Of a stretch of 64,000 nt of DNA, positions 1 to 8,678 are shown one piece after another. Origin of the DNA: Pseudomonas sp. MWU16-30317. GTDB taxonomy: Bacteria > Pseudomonadota > Gammaproteobacteria > Pseudomonadales > Pseudomonadaceae. The position numbers and the translations under genes were made by a program. The DNA lies in the NCBI RefSeq assembly GCF_020515695.1, contig NZ_JAIWJA010000003.1, positions 496,001-560,000 on the forward strand, in the 5' to 3' direction. Numbering within the stretch: position 1 is the first letter of the stretch; every line of letters starts with the position of its first letter. The notes beneath the pieces are model-generated. The model had not been told where the DNA came from and made no database searches. It worked only from the letters and a program-made list of their open reading frames with translations.

Positions 1-764
1 ATCATCAGGATGCGGCTGGTCCAGTGCAGGTTGAGGACCATCAGCAGTACCAGGGTCAGCAGGAATGCCATGGCCGGCGCCTTGCTGGTCGTCAGCACGA
101 TGCCGTACAGCGAGATCATGCCGATGATGAACAGCAGAATTTTCGAGCGCACGAACATCACCAGGTACAGGGTGTGCACGGCGATGATGATCGACAGCAC
201 GTTGGACACCCGGGCGAAGCCAGCCAGCCGATCGACCTCGTCCGCCGCCCAGGTGGTGTTGGCCGAGAGCTCCTGGCCGTTGAGGAAGTAGCTGTAGCCC
301 TTCCACGGCAGGGTGGTGAATTTATCCGCCAGCACGCCGATCAGCGAAAACAACAGGCACAAGCTTACCGCCCAGCAGAACAGCCGCCGCCGATGCAGCA
401 GGTGATCGCTGCACACCAGGCCGAACAGCAGCGGGCCGAAGTTGAACAGGGTGAAGGCGACGTTGTTGGGCGCCGCGCCATGCAGCATCGCCAGCAACGC
501 CGAAAGCACCAGCAGCAACAGGCCCAGCCACAAGCCGCGCGAACTCTTCATGGAGTGCAGCTCAAGGGCGAACATCGCCACGCAGGCGGCCTTGGGCATG
601 TACATCAAGGCCGACAGCCCGGCCTGGTCGAAATAGAAGCGCAGGGCGCCGGAAAAGGTTTCGACCACGATCAGGCTGATGGCCACCCAGACCACAACGG
701 TGGATTTGTTGAAGCTCAGCACCGAGGCCTTGGGGCGGCTGGGGTAAACGGGAGTCGACAGCAT
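1..764 (-). CDS. O-antigen polymerase/ligase-like polytopic membrane protein (3' end cut by window edge)
   Basis: An open frame runs from ATG at 764 to the window edge with no stop, giving the first 254 residues. The translation begins MLSTPVYPSRPKASVLSF and then shows a succession of hydrophobic segments (near residues 23-38, 50-65, 78-92, 100-115, 130-145, 190-205, 210-222, 228-247) separated by short charged loops. This pattern is typical of the Wzy/WaaL/ExoQ superfamily that polymerises or ligates surface polysaccharide in the inner membrane. The family call rests on topology and residue style, not on a seen catalytic motif, because the large periplasmic loop and C-terminus are outside the window. 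A GGAGGG-type ribosome site precedes the ATG by about 7 bases. The gene lies downstream of, and on the same strand as, tRNA-Phe. Another class of polytopic membrane protein cannot be excluded. Confidence 0.6.
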   Translation of the reverse strand, partial: MLSTPVYPSRPKASVLSFNKSTVVVWVAISLIVVETFSGALRFYFDQAGLSALMYMPKAACVAMFALELHSMKSSRGLWLGLLLLVLSALLAMLHGAAPNNVAFTLFNFGPLLFGLVCSDHLLHRRRLFCWAVSLCLLFSLIGVLADKFTTLPWKGYSYFLNGQELSANTTWAADEVDRLAGFARVSNVLSIIIAVHTLYLVMFVRSKILLFIIGMISLYGIVLTTSKAPAMAFLLTLVLLMVLNLHWTSRILM

Positions 765-1085
765 AGGCCAGCCCTCCTGGGCGTGAATTTGGCGAGAGTC
801 GTGAATAGGCGGAGGAGGGTGCTACGTGCAGGCGAGACGCCATGCTACCGCCCATTGAGCGGGTGGCCGTCAATCGGTGGTTCGATGTTTGGAGAGGGGG
901 TGGCGGCGGCGAGGCGTCGCGGCTGACAGCGGTTGGGGCCTGGGATGGCCATGGCAACCGAGCGGACAGTTCACCGCCAATCGGGCGGGGTGTCAAACAT
1001 TTTGTAAAACTTCCCGCCGGACGACTTGCGCCAGCGAGGCTTGCCCGCGAAGAGGCCAGTGCAGCCACCGCCAAATCCCAGGCAA
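765..1085. other. Intergenic stretch with a single REP half-element
   Basis: No convincing gene. The stretch should hold the promoter of the membrane protein gene at 1-764. Near 1033-1062 is one REP-type unit (GAGGCTTGCCCGCGAAGAGG), the same sequence that elsewhere in the window occurs as inverted pairs. The open frames crossing this region have no family resemblance. Confidence 0.5.
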
Positions 1086-1116
1086 TAAAAAACCCGCACT
1101 AGGCGGGCCTTTTAAT
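1086..1116 (-). terminator. Rho-independent terminator after tRNA-Phe
   Basis: Read on the minus strand, a CCCGC...GCGGG stem with a short CTAGT-type loop is followed by a run of six T. It lies about 40 bases beyond the 3' end of tRNA-Phe and fits as the end of that transcript. Confidence 0.75.
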
Positions 1117-1155
1117 GTTTTCAGATACTGCGAACACCACCTGAAAACTGAAGAG

Positions 1156-1231
1156 TGGTGCCCAGAGACGGAATCGAACCGCCGACACGGGGATTTTCAA
1201 TCCCCTGCTCTACCGACTGAGCTATCTGGGC
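1156..1231 (-). tRNA. tRNA-Phe (GAA)
   Basis: The minus strand reads GCCCAGATAGCTCAGTCGGT at the 5' end, then an anticodon arm GGGGATTGAAAATCCCC with anticodon GAA, a T-arm GGTTCGATTCC and an encoded CCA. The acceptor stem GCCCAGA/TCTGGGC pairs completely. Length is 76 bases including CCA. The sequence is nearly identical to enterobacterial tRNA-Phe. It follows yggX on the same strand and has its own terminator downstream. Confidence 0.97.
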
Positions 1232-1322
1232 AACGGGGCGCATTAAACTGGTTTTTCGAGGAGTCGTCAAGCGCGAGATCAAAAAAAATTGCAATTAATA
1301 CCGTCGCTTACGAAATTCCCCT

Positions 1323-1595
1323 TTATTCAGCGGGCGGAACGTAGCCGTCGGCCTGGGCGTATTCCTCGCCGGACAGGTACTTGTCCATCTCGCCCTGAAG
1401 GAATTTGCGGTCCTCGGCGTTCATCATGTTCAACCGGCGTTCGTTGATCAGCAGGGTCTGGTGCTTCTGCCAGTCGGCCCAGGCCTTGGCCGAGACGTGA
1501 TTGAAGATGTCTTCGCCTTTGGCGCCTGGGTATGGAGGGCGCTCCAGGCCAGGCAGTTCTTCTTTGTATTTGCGGCAGTTAACGGTGCGGGTCAT
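1323..1595 (-). CDS. yggX: Fe(II) trafficking / oxidative protection protein YggX
   Basis: A 90-residue protein beginning [20 protein letters not shown], with the single conserved Cys7, the PYPG segment and [14 protein letters not shown] helix that define the YggX family. It is a small cytosolic protein proposed to move iron for Fe-S cluster repair and to protect labile clusters from oxidants. Its start overlaps the mutY stop by four bases (ATGA), so the two are translationally coupled. The pairing is conserved in gamma-proteobacteria and fits because MutY carries a 4Fe-4S cluster. Length is normal for the family. Confidence 0.95.
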   Translation of the reverse strand: MTRTVNCRKYKEELPGLERPPYPGAKGEDIFNHVSAKAWADWQKHQTLLINERRLNMMNAEDRKFLQGEMDKYLSGEEYAQADGYVPPAE

Positions 1596-2701
1596 TGCGA
1601 CTCTCCTGAATTCAAGACTTCGGCCGCGCGTTTGAGCAGTTTCTTCACGGGGGCGGCTAGGCCCAGGCGCGGCGGGGTGGCGAGGTTATACCAGAGCCAG
1701 TCGGCCTCGGCCACGTGGCTGGCGTCGGCTTGCACTTCCACCAGCCAGGGTTCGATGGCCAGCTGAAAGTGACTGAAGGTGTGGGTGAGCGCGGGCAGGG
1801 CCTTGGGGGTGGCCATGTGCAGTGCGTGCTGGGCGGCCAGGTGCTCGATGTCGGCAAAGTCGTCCAGCTCGGGCAGGCTCCATAAACCGCCCCATAGGCC
1901 GGTGGAAGGGCGCCGGTACAGGAGGATGGCGCCGTCGCGGGCCAGCAGCGGCATCAGCGTGCGTTTTTGCGGGATGCTCTTGCGCGGCTTGGGGATCGGG
2001 TAGCGGATCTCGAGGCCGAGCATGTGCGCCTCGCAGCTGCGCTCCAGCGGGCACAGTAGGCAGCTGGGCTTGCTGCGGGTGCAGAGCGTGGCGCCCAGGT
2101 CCATCATCGCCTGGGTGTAGTCGTTGACGCGGCTGTGGGGCGTGTAGAGCTCGGCATTGGCCCACAGCGCCTTGGCCACCTTCGGCTCGCCGGGGTAGCC
2201 CTCCTGCGCGGTGTAGCGGGCTAGCACGCGCTTGACGTTGCCATCGAGGATCGGCGCGCGCAGGCCCATGCTGATGCTGGCGATGGCGCCTGCGGTCGAC
2301 AGCCCGATGCCGGGCAGTTCGACGAGTTTTTCCACGTCTCGGGGGAATTCGCCGCCGTACAGGGCCACGACCATCTGCGCGGTCCGTTGCAGGTTGCGCG
2401 CGCGGGTGTAGTAGCCCAGTCCGGTCCACAGGTGCAGTACTTCGTCTTCCGGCGCCGCTGCCAAGGCTTCGACGGTGGGCAATGCCTCCATGAAGCGGTC
2501 GAAGTATTGGAGCACGGTGCTGACTTGCGTCTGCTGCAACATGATCTCCGAGACCCACACCCGGTACGGGTTGATGCCCTGCTGCCAGGGCAGGTCGTGG
2601 CGGCCATGGCGGTCGAACCACTCCAGCACGGCGCTGGAGAACTGTTCGGGGCTCATGCGCTGCCCGGTGTGCGGATTTCCATCAAGGGGCAGTGAGTTCA
2701 T
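1592..2701 (-). CDS. mutY: Adenine DNA glycosylase MutY
   Basis: A 369-residue base-excision repair enzyme that removes adenine mispaired with 8-oxoguanine. Visible features are the catalytic Glu52 in [10 protein letters not shown], the helix-hairpin-helix [13 protein letters not shown] at 127-139, catalytic Asp153 in [11 protein letters not shown], and the 4Fe-4S ligands Cys207, Cys214, Cys217 and Cys223 (C-X6-C-X2-C-X5-C). The C-terminal part resembles the NUDIX-like 8-oxoG recognition domain. The start chosen is the ATG that overlaps the asmA stop (ATGA); an internal Met16 (MSPEQF) aligns better with the shorter family members and could be the true start. Operon order is asmA-mutY-yggX. 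Confidence 0.96.
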   Translation of the reverse strand: MNSLPLDGNPHTGQRMSPEQFSSAVLEWFDRHGRHDLPWQQGINPYRVWVSEIMLQQTQVSTVLQYFDRFMEALPTVEALAAAPEDEVLHLWTGLGYYTRARNLQRTAQMVVALYGGEFPRDVEKLVELPGIGLSTAGAIASISMGLRAPILDGNVKRVLARYTAQEGYPGEPKVAKALWANAELYTPHSRVNDYTQAMMDLGATLCTRSKPSCLLCPLERSCEAHMLGLEIRYPIPKPRKSIPQKRTLMPLLARDGAILLYRRPSTGLWGGLWSLPELDDFADIEHLAAQHALHMATPKALPALTHTFSHFQLAIEPWLVEVQADASHVAEADWLWYNLATPPRLGLAAPVKKLLKRAAEVLNSGESQ

Positions 2702-4914
2702 CGTTTGAACAACCCGCGCAGGGCGTCTTTGAGTTGGGGCGTCACTTTGTCTCCGAGTTTCTCTTCGATCTTGTCGCCGATGCGGTCACCGGCAGCCTTG
2801 GCGGCGACCTTGGCCAGGCCTTCGCGGTCGACGCGGCAGGCCTTGGCGCCCAGCTCCAGCGGGCCGCGGCACAGCAGCGGGAATTCGAGGTTGGCGAAGT
2901 TCTGGTTCACTTCGCAGGCCGGGTCGGGCATGTCGCTCTTGTCGCCTTCGACCAGCACGCCGACGTGGTAGTCCATGCCCAGCACGCGCAGGTCGATGGT
3001 GCCGTTGCCGCTGACGCTCAGGCCCGGGATGGCGACCTTGAGGTCCTGGTTGCTGGCCACACCGTTGCGGATCGCCAGGCTGCCGCCCAGTTGCTGGAAC
3101 GGCGTATCGCGCCCGCGCGGCGTGCCGTTCAGCGTCTTGCGATTGAGGGTGGCGATGCCCTGGCAGACTTGCTGCTCGAGGTTGGCGTTGACCAGCACAC
3201 CGTTATTGATGGCGAACCGCGCATTGCCGTTGAGGCCTTCGATCAAGGCCTTCTGGCTGTTGCCGGTACTGGTGAGGTTGCTGTCCAGGGTCAACAGGCC
3301 GGTGATGGTCGCCTTGGGGCTCTGGGTCTTGATGAACTGCTCGACCGGCACGCGATTGACCTTGGTCTGCAAGGCCAGCGCGGGGGCTTCAGGGCGCACG
3401 TCGAGGCTGCCGTGGGTTTCGAAGCTGCCGTCGAACAGGCCGCCACCGAGGGTCTGCAGGGTCAGCAGGCCGTCTTGCGCCTGGGCCTTGAGCGTGGCGT
3501 TGGCGATGGGCAGCTTGTCGAGGGTCAACTGGCCGAAGCTCAGGTCAGCCTGCAGATCGAGGCCGCGCAGGCGTTCGATCGGTAGCAGGCGATCGTCGCT
3601 CCAGGCACCCTTGCTGGGGGCATCTGGCAGCGGCGAATCCCCGGAGGCGGTGATCGCCGCTTCGCTGTCATTGACCTCGGACTGGCGCGCAGCGCTGACA
3701 CTGGCGCTGTTCTGGCCTTTGGCAGGCAGGTAGCGGTCGGCGTCGAGCTTGTCGCCCTTGAGCTGCACCCGCAGCGACTGCTTGGCGAAGTCGTCCACCG
3801 CCAGGCGGCCAGTGTAGGTGCCGCCATCGAGCTGCAAGTTGAGGTCTTCCAGCGCCAGCGAGGTTTTCGAGCCGCTCAGGCGGGTGACCAGTTCGACCTT
3901 GTTGAGGGTGCTGGGGTCGGCCATGGCGGGCAGGTCGACGCCGATGCTGTCGAGAAAGGTGCGCAGGTTGAACTGGGCGATGGACAGGCCGCCGCTCAGT
4001 TGCGGGTTGCCGGACAGGTCGCGCAGGTGCAGCTCGCCCAGGGCGCGCAGCTGGTTGGCGGACAGCTTGAGGCCGGTCCAGTCGGCGACATTGGCGGCCT
4101 TGTCCAGCAGCAACTGGCCCTGGGCGCCGAAGGTCAATGTTTTGCCTTGCATCGGATCGCCCGAGGCTTCGCCGCTGAGCTTGAAGTCGCCGAACTGGTA
4201 GCGCTTCAGGGCGCGGTCGAAGCGCAGTTGGCCGGTGACCTCGGTGCGTGCCCGGAACTGCGGCATGTTGGTGCCCAGGAAGGCGGTGAAGTTGATCGGG
4301 ATGTCGGTGTTGTCATGCACGGCACCGGTGCTCAACTGGATGCTTTCGGCGCTGTATTGTCGGCCGGTCTGCTCGTCGACGTAGCGCACGGTGGCGTTGT
4401 TGACGGTCAGGCTGTCGATGTCGAGCCTGACCGGGCGCGAATTGTTGTCGCCGGACGAGGTCGCGGGAGCACTGGCAGGCGCGTTCGGGTCGGTGCTGGC
4501 CGGGGTGGGCGCGGGCTTGCCGATGTCTTCCCAGTTGCCGTGGCCATTGGCGTCGCGGTCGAGGCTCAGGTTGAGGCCTTCGACGCGGATGTCGCTCATC
4601 TGCACTTCACGGCGCAGCAGGGGCAGGACACGCACCGAGAGGCCGAGCATCTGCAAGGTGGCGAACGGGGTCTTGGGGTTGCTCAAGGTGGCGACGCTGG
4701 CGTCGTGCAGTTCGAGGCCCAGCCAGGGGAACAGGCTCCAGCCGATGTCGCCCTTGAGGTCGAGCTCCACGTGCGCCTTGTTGCGGGCCAGCTGGCGGAT
4801 CTCGTCCTTGTAGTCGTTGGGATCGAAGAAATGCGTGAGGGCGAAGCCCGCCGCCACAATGATCAGCAACAGCCCGAGTACGATGAGCCCCAGGATTTTG
4901 CCGAACGCTTTCAT
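2698..4914 (-). CDS. asmA: AsmA family outer-membrane assembly/lipid transport-like protein
   Basis: A 738-residue protein with an N-terminal membrane anchor (residues about 5-28, KILGLIVLGLLLIIVAAGFA) followed by FDPNDYKDEIRQLARNKAHVEL, the AsmA N-terminal signature. The rest is a long beta-rich periplasmic region, with a low-complexity Thr/Ser/Asn/Ala stretch near 135-157. The C-terminus is basic and helical (AAKAAGDRIGDKIEEKLGDK). AsmA-like proteins are bridge-type repeating beta-groove proteins affecting outer-membrane lipid and protein assembly. This is the first gene of the asmA-mutY-yggX operon. Family membership is strong; the precise role here is inferred. Confidence 0.9.
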   Translation of the reverse strand: MKAFGKILGLIVLGLLLIIVAAGFALTHFFDPNDYKDEIRQLARNKAHVELDLKGDIGWSLFPWLGLELHDASVATLSNPKTPFATLQMLGLSVRVLPLLRREVQMSDIRVEGLNLSLDRDANGHGNWEDIGKPAPTPASTDPNAPASAPATSSGDNNSRPVRLDIDSLTVNNATVRYVDEQTGRQYSAESIQLSTGAVHDNTDIPINFTAFLGTNMPQFRARTEVTGQLRFDRALKRYQFGDFKLSGEASGDPMQGKTLTFGAQGQLLLDKAANVADWTGLKLSANQLRALGELHLRDLSGNPQLSGGLSIAQFNLRTFLDSIGVDLPAMADPSTLNKVELVTRLSGSKTSLALEDLNLQLDGGTYTGRLAVDDFAKQSLRVQLKGDKLDADRYLPAKGQNSASVSAARQSEVNDSEAAITASGDSPLPDAPSKGAWSDDRLLPIERLRGLDLQADLSFGQLTLDKLPIANATLKAQAQDGLLTLQTLGGGLFDGSFETHGSLDVRPEAPALALQTKVNRVPVEQFIKTQSPKATITGLLTLDSNLTSTGNSQKALIEGLNGNARFAINNGVLVNANLEQQVCQGIATLNRKTLNGTPRGRDTPFQQLGGSLAIRNGVASNQDLKVAIPGLSVSGNGTIDLRVLGMDYHVGVLVEGDKSDMPDPACEVNQNFANLEFPLLCRGPLELGAKACRVDREGLAKVAAKAAGDRIGDKIEEKLGDKVTPQLKDALRGLFKR

Positions 4915-5220
4915 AGGCGAGTCCTTGTAGTTCGAAGTTCAGAATTCAGCCCGGGAGTATAACGTCCCTGCCGGCTTTTCAGGGCAGTGTAGAGCGCCGC
5001 GTCACGAATAAGACAAAATGCACTGGCAATGTGCTTTCACTTGGCAGGCCAGGTGGTAATCTTCCGCCTGATTGTGCATTCGTGCGACTAACTGTCGCAT
5101 AAAGTGTCAGTTTTTCCGCAGGCCTGCCGATAAGACGATCGATTGCTTGCGTGCAACGGAGATCGCTGGGCAGTGGATGCTTCATGCGTCGTATAAAAAA
5201 CACTTGAAGGGGTAATACAA
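4915..5220. promoter_or_regulatory. Divergent promoter region between asmA and an MFS transporter gene, with a dyad at 5083-5099
   Basis: The 306-base gap separates two divergent genes and must hold both promoters. It has a perfect dyad TGCGAC-TAACT-GTCGCA at 5083-5099, about 120 bases before the transporter ATG, and a second short one (TTGC-TTGCGT-GCAA) near 5143-5156. A TATAAA-like sequence lies near 5193. The dyad is a candidate operator for a regulator not encoded nearby. There is no coding sequence here. Confidence 0.45.
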
Positions 5221-6876
5221 ATGAGCACGACACTTGCGGGCGGCGCAGAGTCTGCGCCGGCTTTCCTGTCCAAGGAGCGGATCATCGCCAAGCCCGGTTT
5301 CAACCGCTGGCTGGTACCACCGGCCGCGTTGGCCATCCACCTGTGCATCGGCATGGCCTATGGCTTCTCGGTGTTCTGGATTCCACTGTCCAAGGCGCTG
5401 GGAGTTACCAAAGCGGTAGCCTGCCCGGCGGACATGTCGTTCATCAGCCAGGTGTTCTCGTCCACCTGCGACTGGCCGATCTCCATGCTCGGCTGGATCT
5501 ACACGCTGTTCTTCATCTTTCTCGGTTGCTCGGCAGCCATCTGGGGTGGTTGGCTGGAACACGCCGGCCCGCGCAAGGCCGGTGTGGTCTCGGCACTGTG
5601 CTGGTGCGGTGGCCTGGGGCTCTCGGCACTGGGTGTGTACACGCACCAGATCGTGCTGATGTGGCTGGGCTCCGGGGTGATTGGCGGTATCGGCCTGGGG
5701 CTGGGCTATATCTCGCCGGTGTCGACCCTGATCAAGTGGTTCCCGGACAAGCGCGGCATGGCGACCGGCATGGCGATCATGGGTTTCGGCGGCGGCGCGA
5801 TGGTGGGTGCACCCTTGGCGGCAGCGCTGATGGGCCACTTCGCGACCCCGACCAGTGTTGGCGTATGGCAGAGCTTCGCAGTCATGGCCGTTATCTACTT
5901 CGTGTTCATGATGGCGGGCGCACTGCTTTATCGCGTCCCACCGACCGGCTGGAAGCCTGAAGGCTGGACCGCGCCGGCCAAGAGCACCAAGGCGATGATC
6001 ACCAACCGTCACGTGCATGTCAGCGTGGCCTGGAAAACCCCGCAGTTCAGGCTGGTCTGGCTGGTGCTGTGCCTGAACGTTTCCGCTGGCATCGGCATCC
6101 TCGGCATGGCTTCGCCGCTGCTGCAGGAAGTGTTCGCCGGCAAGCTGCTGGGCAACACCCTGACCTTCAGCGAGCTGGACGCCGGGCAACTGGCGCAGAT
6201 CGCTGCCATCGCCGCCGGCTTCACGGGCTTGCTGAGCCTGTTCAACATTGGTGGGCGGTTCTTCTGGGCATCGTTCTCGGACTACATCGGTCGCAAGAAC
6301 ACCTATTTCGTGTTCTTCGCGCTGGGCGTAGCGCTGTATGCACTGGTGCCGACGCTGGGTCATCTGGGCAGCATCGCGCTGTTCGTGGCGGCATTCTGTG
6401 TGGTGCTGTCGATGTACGGCGGCGGTTTCGCCACAGTGCCGGCCTACCTGGCGGACCTGTTCGGTACGCAGATGGTCGGCGCCATCCACGGTCGCCTGCT
6501 GACCGCCTGGGCCGCCGCTGGCGTGCTGGGCCCGGTATTGGTCAACTACCTGCGTGAGTACCAGTTGAGCATCGGCGTGCCGCGCGCAGCGGTCTACGAC
6601 ATCACCTTGTACATCCTCTCGGGCCTGCTGGTGCTGGGCTTCATCTGCAACGCCCTGGTGCGTCCGGTGGCCGACAAGTACTTCATGACCGACGAGCAAC
6701 TGAAGGCCGAGCAGGCCATTGGTCATGACAAAGGCGCGGGCGGTTCGACCGTGCTGGAGTGGAAGGCCGATCCGAGCACCAAGCCCCTGGCCGTGGTGGC
6801 CTGGCTGGTGGTGGGGATTCCGCTGGCGTGGGGTGTGTGGGTGACGTTGCAGAAGACTGCGGTGTTGTTCCACTAA
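5221..6876 (+). CDS. OFA-type major facilitator transporter
   Basis: A 551-residue polytopic membrane protein. After a 30-residue hydrophilic N-terminus it shows about 12 or more membrane segments and the MFS loop signature (WFPDKRGMATGMAIMGFGGGAM) after helix 4, plus DYIGRKNTYF after helix 8. This is the pattern of the oxalate/formate antiporter (OFA) family, whose members carry small organic acids. An unusual 50-residue insert carrying three Cys (KAVACPADMSF..SSTCDWP) follows helix 1. The C-terminus adds another hydrophobic helix (LAVVAWLVVGIPLAWGVWV), as in actP-like OFA proteins. The gene is monocistronic: AGGGG lies nine bases before ATG, and a long inverted repeat follows the stop. The substrate is not readable from sequence. 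Confidence 0.85.
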   Translation: MSTTLAGGAESAPAFLSKERIIAKPGFNRWLVPPAALAIHLCIGMAYGFSVFWIPLSKALGVTKAVACPADMSFISQVFSSTCDWPISMLGWIYTLFFIFLGCSAAIWGGWLEHAGPRKAGVVSALCWCGGLGLSALGVYTHQIVLMWLGSGVIGGIGLGLGYISPVSTLIKWFPDKRGMATGMAIMGFGGGAMVGAPLAAALMGHFATPTSVGVWQSFAVMAVIYFVFMMAGALLYRVPPTGWKPEGWTAPAKSTKAMITNRHVHVSVAWKTPQFRLVWLVLCLNVSAGIGILGMASPLLQEVFAGKLLGNTLTFSELDAGQLAQIAAIAAGFTGLLSLFNIGGRFFWASFSDYIGRKNTYFVFFALGVALYALVPTLGHLGSIALFVAAFCVVLSMYGGGFATVPAYLADLFGTQMVGAIHGRLLTAWAAAGVLGPVLVNYLREYQLSIGVPRAAVYDITLYILSGLLVLGFICNALVRPVADKYFMTDEQLKAEQAIGHDKGAGGSTVLEWKADPSTKPLAVVAWLVVGIPLAWGVWVTLQKTAVLFH

Positions 6877-6892
6877 ACGCTCGCGTCCCCTG

Positions 6893-6937
6893 CGGGCTCT
6901 GCCCGCGAAGCCTTTACCGCTTCGCGGGCAGAGCCCG
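6893..6937. repeat. REP-type perfect inverted repeat
   Basis: CGGGCTCTGCCCGCGAAG at 6893-6910 is repeated as its exact reverse complement at 6920-6937 with a 9-base loop. It lies 17 bases after the transporter stop and probably also stabilises or ends that mRNA. A relative of this variant occurs at 17008-17096. Confidence 0.85.
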
Positions 6938-7027
6938 TTGCCACATTGGGACTGCGGTGGGTGTTTAGCCTTTTATCCGATTTTTCGTCCATTTCACCGT
7001 TCTGTTTCTGTTTGGCGCCCGGCGGCC

Positions 7028-7033
7028 TATAAT
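7028..7033 (+). promoter_or_regulatory. Sigma-70 -10 box for the his genes
   Basis: A perfect TATAAT lies 40 bases before the hisB ATG. The best -35 with 17-base spacing is TTTCTG (7005-7010), which is weak. No leader peptide rich in His codons or attenuator is seen before hisB. Confidence 0.55.
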
Positions 7034-7072
7034 GCTCGCCTTTTTTCGCTCAAATGAGTTGCGGAGCTGGTG

Positions 7073-7666
7073 ATGGCCGAACGTAAGGCGTTCGTCGAGC
7101 GCGATACCCTGGAAACCCAGATCAAAGCCTCGATCAACCTGGATGGCACCGGAAAGGCCCGATTCGATATCGGCGTGCCTTTTCTTGAACACATGCTCGA
7201 CCAGATCGCCCGCCACGGGCTGATCGACCTCGACATCGAGAGCAAGGGCGACCTGCACATCGACGACCACCACACGGTCGAAGACGTGGGTATCACCCTG
7301 GGCCAGGCTTTTTCCAAAGCCATCGGCGACAAGAAAGGCATCCGTCGCTACGGCCACGCCTATGTGCCGCTCGATGAAGCGCTTTCGCGTGTGGTCATCG
7401 ACTTCTCCGGCCGCCCCGGCCTGCAGATGCATGTCCCCTATACCCGCGCCACCGTTGGTGGTTTCGACGTCGACCTGTTCCAGGAATTCTTCCAGGGCTT
7501 CGTCAACCACGCCAACGTCACCTTGCACATCGACAATCTGCGTGGGCACAACACCCATCACCAGATCGAGACCGTGTTCAAGGCGTTCGGGCGCGCGCTG
7601 CGCATGGCCGTCGAGCTCGACGACCGCATGGCCGGGCAAATGCCGTCGACCAAGGGCGTGCTGTAA
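7073..7666 (+). CDS. hisB: Imidazoleglycerol-phosphate dehydratase HisB
   Basis: A 197-residue cytosolic enzyme for the dehydration of imidazoleglycerol phosphate to imidazoleacetol phosphate in histidine synthesis. It is the monofunctional type, without the N-terminal phosphatase domain of enterobacteria. The manganese-binding motifs are present: [31 protein letters not shown] and HNTHHQIE. The ATG at 7073 matches the usual MAERKA start and has GGAG upstream; a GTG directly before it (7070) is less likely. The stop overlaps the hisH start (TAATG). Confidence 0.97.
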   Translation: MAERKAFVERDTLETQIKASINLDGTGKARFDIGVPFLEHMLDQIARHGLIDLDIESKGDLHIDDHHTVEDVGITLGQAFSKAIGDKKGIRRYGHAYVPLDEALSRVVIDFSGRPGLQMHVPYTRATVGGFDVDLFQEFFQGFVNHANVTLHIDNLRGHNTHHQIETVFKAFGRALRMAVELDDRMAGQMPSTKGVL

Positions 7667-8304
7667 TGCAGACGGTAGCCGTGATCGACTATGGCATGGG
7701 CAACCTGCACTCGGTGGCCAAGGCCCTGGAGCACGTCGGTGCCGGCAAGGTACTGATCACCAGCGACGCGGCCGTCATCCGTGAAGCCGACCGCATTGTA
7801 TTCCCCGGCGTTGGCGCGATCCGCGACTGCATGGCCGAAATCAAGCGCCTGGGCTTCGACGACTTGGTGCGCGAGGTCAGCCGCGATCGGCCGTTCCTCG
7901 GCATCTGCGTGGGCATGCAGGCCTTGATGGACCGTAGCGAAGAGAACGCCGGCGTCGATTGCATCGGCGTCTTCCCCGGCCAGGTACGCTTCTTCGGCAA
8001 GGACTTGCATGAAGACGGCGCGCACCTGAAGGTCCCGCACATGGGCTGGAACGAAGTCGCCCAGGCGGTGGATCACCCGCTGTGGCACAACATTCCGGAC
8101 TTGGCGCGCTTCTACTTCGTGCACAGCTTCTACATCGAGGCGGCCAAGGCAGGCCAGGTGGTCGGCCGCGGCCATTACGGCCTCGATTTTGCCGCCGCAT
8201 TGGCTGAAGGCTCACGCTTCGCCGTGCAGTTCCACCCGGAGAAAAGCCACACCCACGGCCTGCAGTTGCTGCAGAACTTCGCCGCCTGGGATGGTCGCTG
8301 GTAA
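7666..8304 (+). CDS. hisH: Imidazole glycerol phosphate synthase glutaminase subunit HisH
   Basis: A 212-residue class I glutamine amidotransferase that supplies ammonia to HisF. The nucleophile is Cys81 in [10 protein letters not shown]. The oxyanion segment [10 protein letters not shown] and the C-terminal HPEKSH (His/Glu of the triad) are present. The start overlaps the hisB stop by one base. The downstream DUF2164 gene begins directly after the stop, so all three are co-transcribed. Confidence 0.97.
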   Translation: MQTVAVIDYGMGNLHSVAKALEHVGAGKVLITSDAAVIREADRIVFPGVGAIRDCMAEIKRLGFDDLVREVSRDRPFLGICVGMQALMDRSEENAGVDCIGVFPGQVRFFGKDLHEDGAHLKVPHMGWNEVAQAVDHPLWHNIPDLARFYFVHSFYIEAAKAGQVVGRGHYGLDFAAALAEGSRFAVQFHPEKSHTHGLQLLQNFAAWDGRW

Positions 8305-8565
8305 ATGGCCAAGCCGAAAAAGCCGCCGATTCTCACGCTCACACCCGAGCAGGAGAGCGAAGCCAACCACAAGATCAAGCGCTTGATGCAAGAGCGCTTC
8401 GATCTGGACCTGGGCACCTTCGAAGCGGCCGAGATCCTTGAGCTTTTTACCCGCGAAATTGCTCCGCACTATTACAACAGGGCGATTTTCGACGCTCAGG
8501 CGCTGGTCAAAGAGCGCTTCGAGAGCCTCGAAATCGACCTGTGGGCGCTCGAGAAGGACAGCTGA
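8305..8565 (+). CDS. DUF2164 family small protein
   Basis: An 86-residue acidic protein beginning [20 protein letters not shown], with the DUF2164 pattern ([25 protein letters not shown]...APHYYNRAI). It starts immediately after the hisH stop and therefore belongs to the his transcript. Its position between hisH and hisA recurs in Pseudomonas, but its function is unknown. There are no membrane segments or Cys; it is predicted to be a helical cytosolic protein. Confidence 0.85.
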   Translation: MAKPKKPPILTLTPEQESEANHKIKRLMQERFDLDLGTFEAAEILELFTREIAPHYYNRAIFDAQALVKERFESLEIDLWALEKDS

Positions 8566-8570
8566 AGAAG

Positions 8571-8664
8571 AGCAGCTTCAAGCTTCAAGCAAAAGCCAGA
8601 CGCTGTATCTCGACTCGACGCAAAACCTCTTGCAGCTTGCAGCTAATAGCTTGCAGCTCTTTTG
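8571..8664. repeat. Intergenic AGCTTGCAGCT-type repeat before hisA
   Basis: Copies of CAGCTTCAAGCTTCAAGC at the left and CTTGCAGCTTGCAGCT with AGCTTGCAGCTCTT at the right fill the gap between DUF2164 and hisA. The arms can pair into hairpins. The right end abuts the hisA ribosome site (GAAGGA). A related element lies in the same position before hisF. Confidence 0.7.
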
Positions 8665-8678
8665 ACGAAGGAAAAAGC

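Noticed and set aside
877..1344. 155-codon plus-strand open frame across the tRNA-Phe locus
   Set aside because: It contains the antisense translation of tRNA-Phe (PETESNRRHGDFQSPALPTELSG), a well-known spurious product.
5182..6873. 563-codon minus-strand frame opposite the OFA transporter
   Set aside because: Gln/His/Arg-rich antisense shadow of a high-GC gene; the plus strand has clear membrane protein features.
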